DNA of 64,000 nt, taken from positions 394,445 through 458,444 of the forward strand of contig NZ_JAJIRT010000004.1 of NCBI RefSeq assembly GCF_025717675.1. The letters are read 5' to 3'. Positions 63,987-64,000 of the stretch are shown here, in pieces (within the stretch, counting starts at the first letter, position 1; the number at the start of each line of letters is the position of its first letter). The stretch comes from Paucibacter sp. DJ2R-2. Its GTDB lineage: Bacteria; Pseudomonadota; Gammaproteobacteria; Burkholderiales; Burkholderiaceae_C. The translations under genes and the position numbers were made by a program. The notes below the pieces were generated by a model, which was not told where the DNA came from, ran no database searches, and was given only the letters and a program-made list of their open reading frames with translations.

Positions 63987-64000
63987 TTAGCCGTTCACCA
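63987..64000 (-). CDS. Small secreted protein, family B copy 3 (3' end only)
   Basis: The last 14 bases encode the final VVNG-stop of family B in the same context as at 53957. The rest lies outside the window. Confidence 0.6.

Larger units (their letters stand above)
63836..64000 (-). repeat. Direct repeat of 53806-53980
   Basis: About 165 bases are almost the same as those at 53806-53980: signal-peptide codons, leader, promoter-like site and the 3' end of a family B gene. The two copies stand in the same direction 10 kb apart. Confidence 0.85.

Overview
The window looks like a chromosomal segment of a high-GC betaproteobacterium of the Burkholderiales. I would place it near the Roseateles/Rubrivivax/Leptothrix group, by inference only: PEP-CTERM proteins, a BPSL0761-like protein, a DUF2946-like protein and typical Burkholderiales housekeeping genes are all present.

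Layout. (1) 1-21.4 kb is ordinary core genome: alanine racemase, ArfB, a PspC protein, a TonB-like transducer, fumarase C, two PEP-CTERM proteins, an orphan sensor kinase, EamA, MAPEG, LysE and TMEM175 membrane proteins, RadA, a diguanylate cyclase beside a periplasmic binding protein, a small zinc-finger protein, a YheT hydrolase, an ABC exporter and a cytochrome c. (2) A tRNA-Arg(CCG) at 21.5 kb marks the start of accessory DNA. Directly behind it lies a Tn7-like module in which TnsA and TnsB are fused, followed by a TnsC-like ATPase and TniQ. (3) 28.5-39.5 kb carries a defence island. A sigma54 activator with a CARF-like sensor domain sits in front of a type I restriction-modification operon, and a good -24/-12 promoter lies between them. 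A GHKL ATPase with a nuclease-like tail and small genes follow. (4) 39.6-51.7 kb is one tightly packed operon of seven genes: vWA protein, PP2C phosphatase, Ser/Thr kinase, UPF1-like helicase, a protein with a HEPN-type motif, a coiled-coil McrB-like AAA+ GTPase/ATPase and a DUF2357-like protein with a zinc ribbon. It looks like a phosphorylation-controlled nucleic-acid-processing system. (5) 51.9-64 kb holds decayed genes, a LuxR-type regulator, tandem copies of small secreted proteins behind a repeated promoter-like motif, a large Lon-like-protease/STAND/WD40 protein, a WD40 protein fused to a sigma-factor-like domain with its partner gene, and a lipoprotein.

The most original items are the CARF-sigma54 control of a type I RM system, the seven-gene kinase/helicase/McrB operon, the Lon-STAND-WD40 protein with nearly identical WD40 repeats, and the WD40-sigma fusion, which may read the repeated promoter-like motif in front of the small secreted proteins. 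The right end of the transposon could not be located, so which of blocks 3-5 are its cargo is unknown. All functions are inferred from motifs read by eye; no database search was run.
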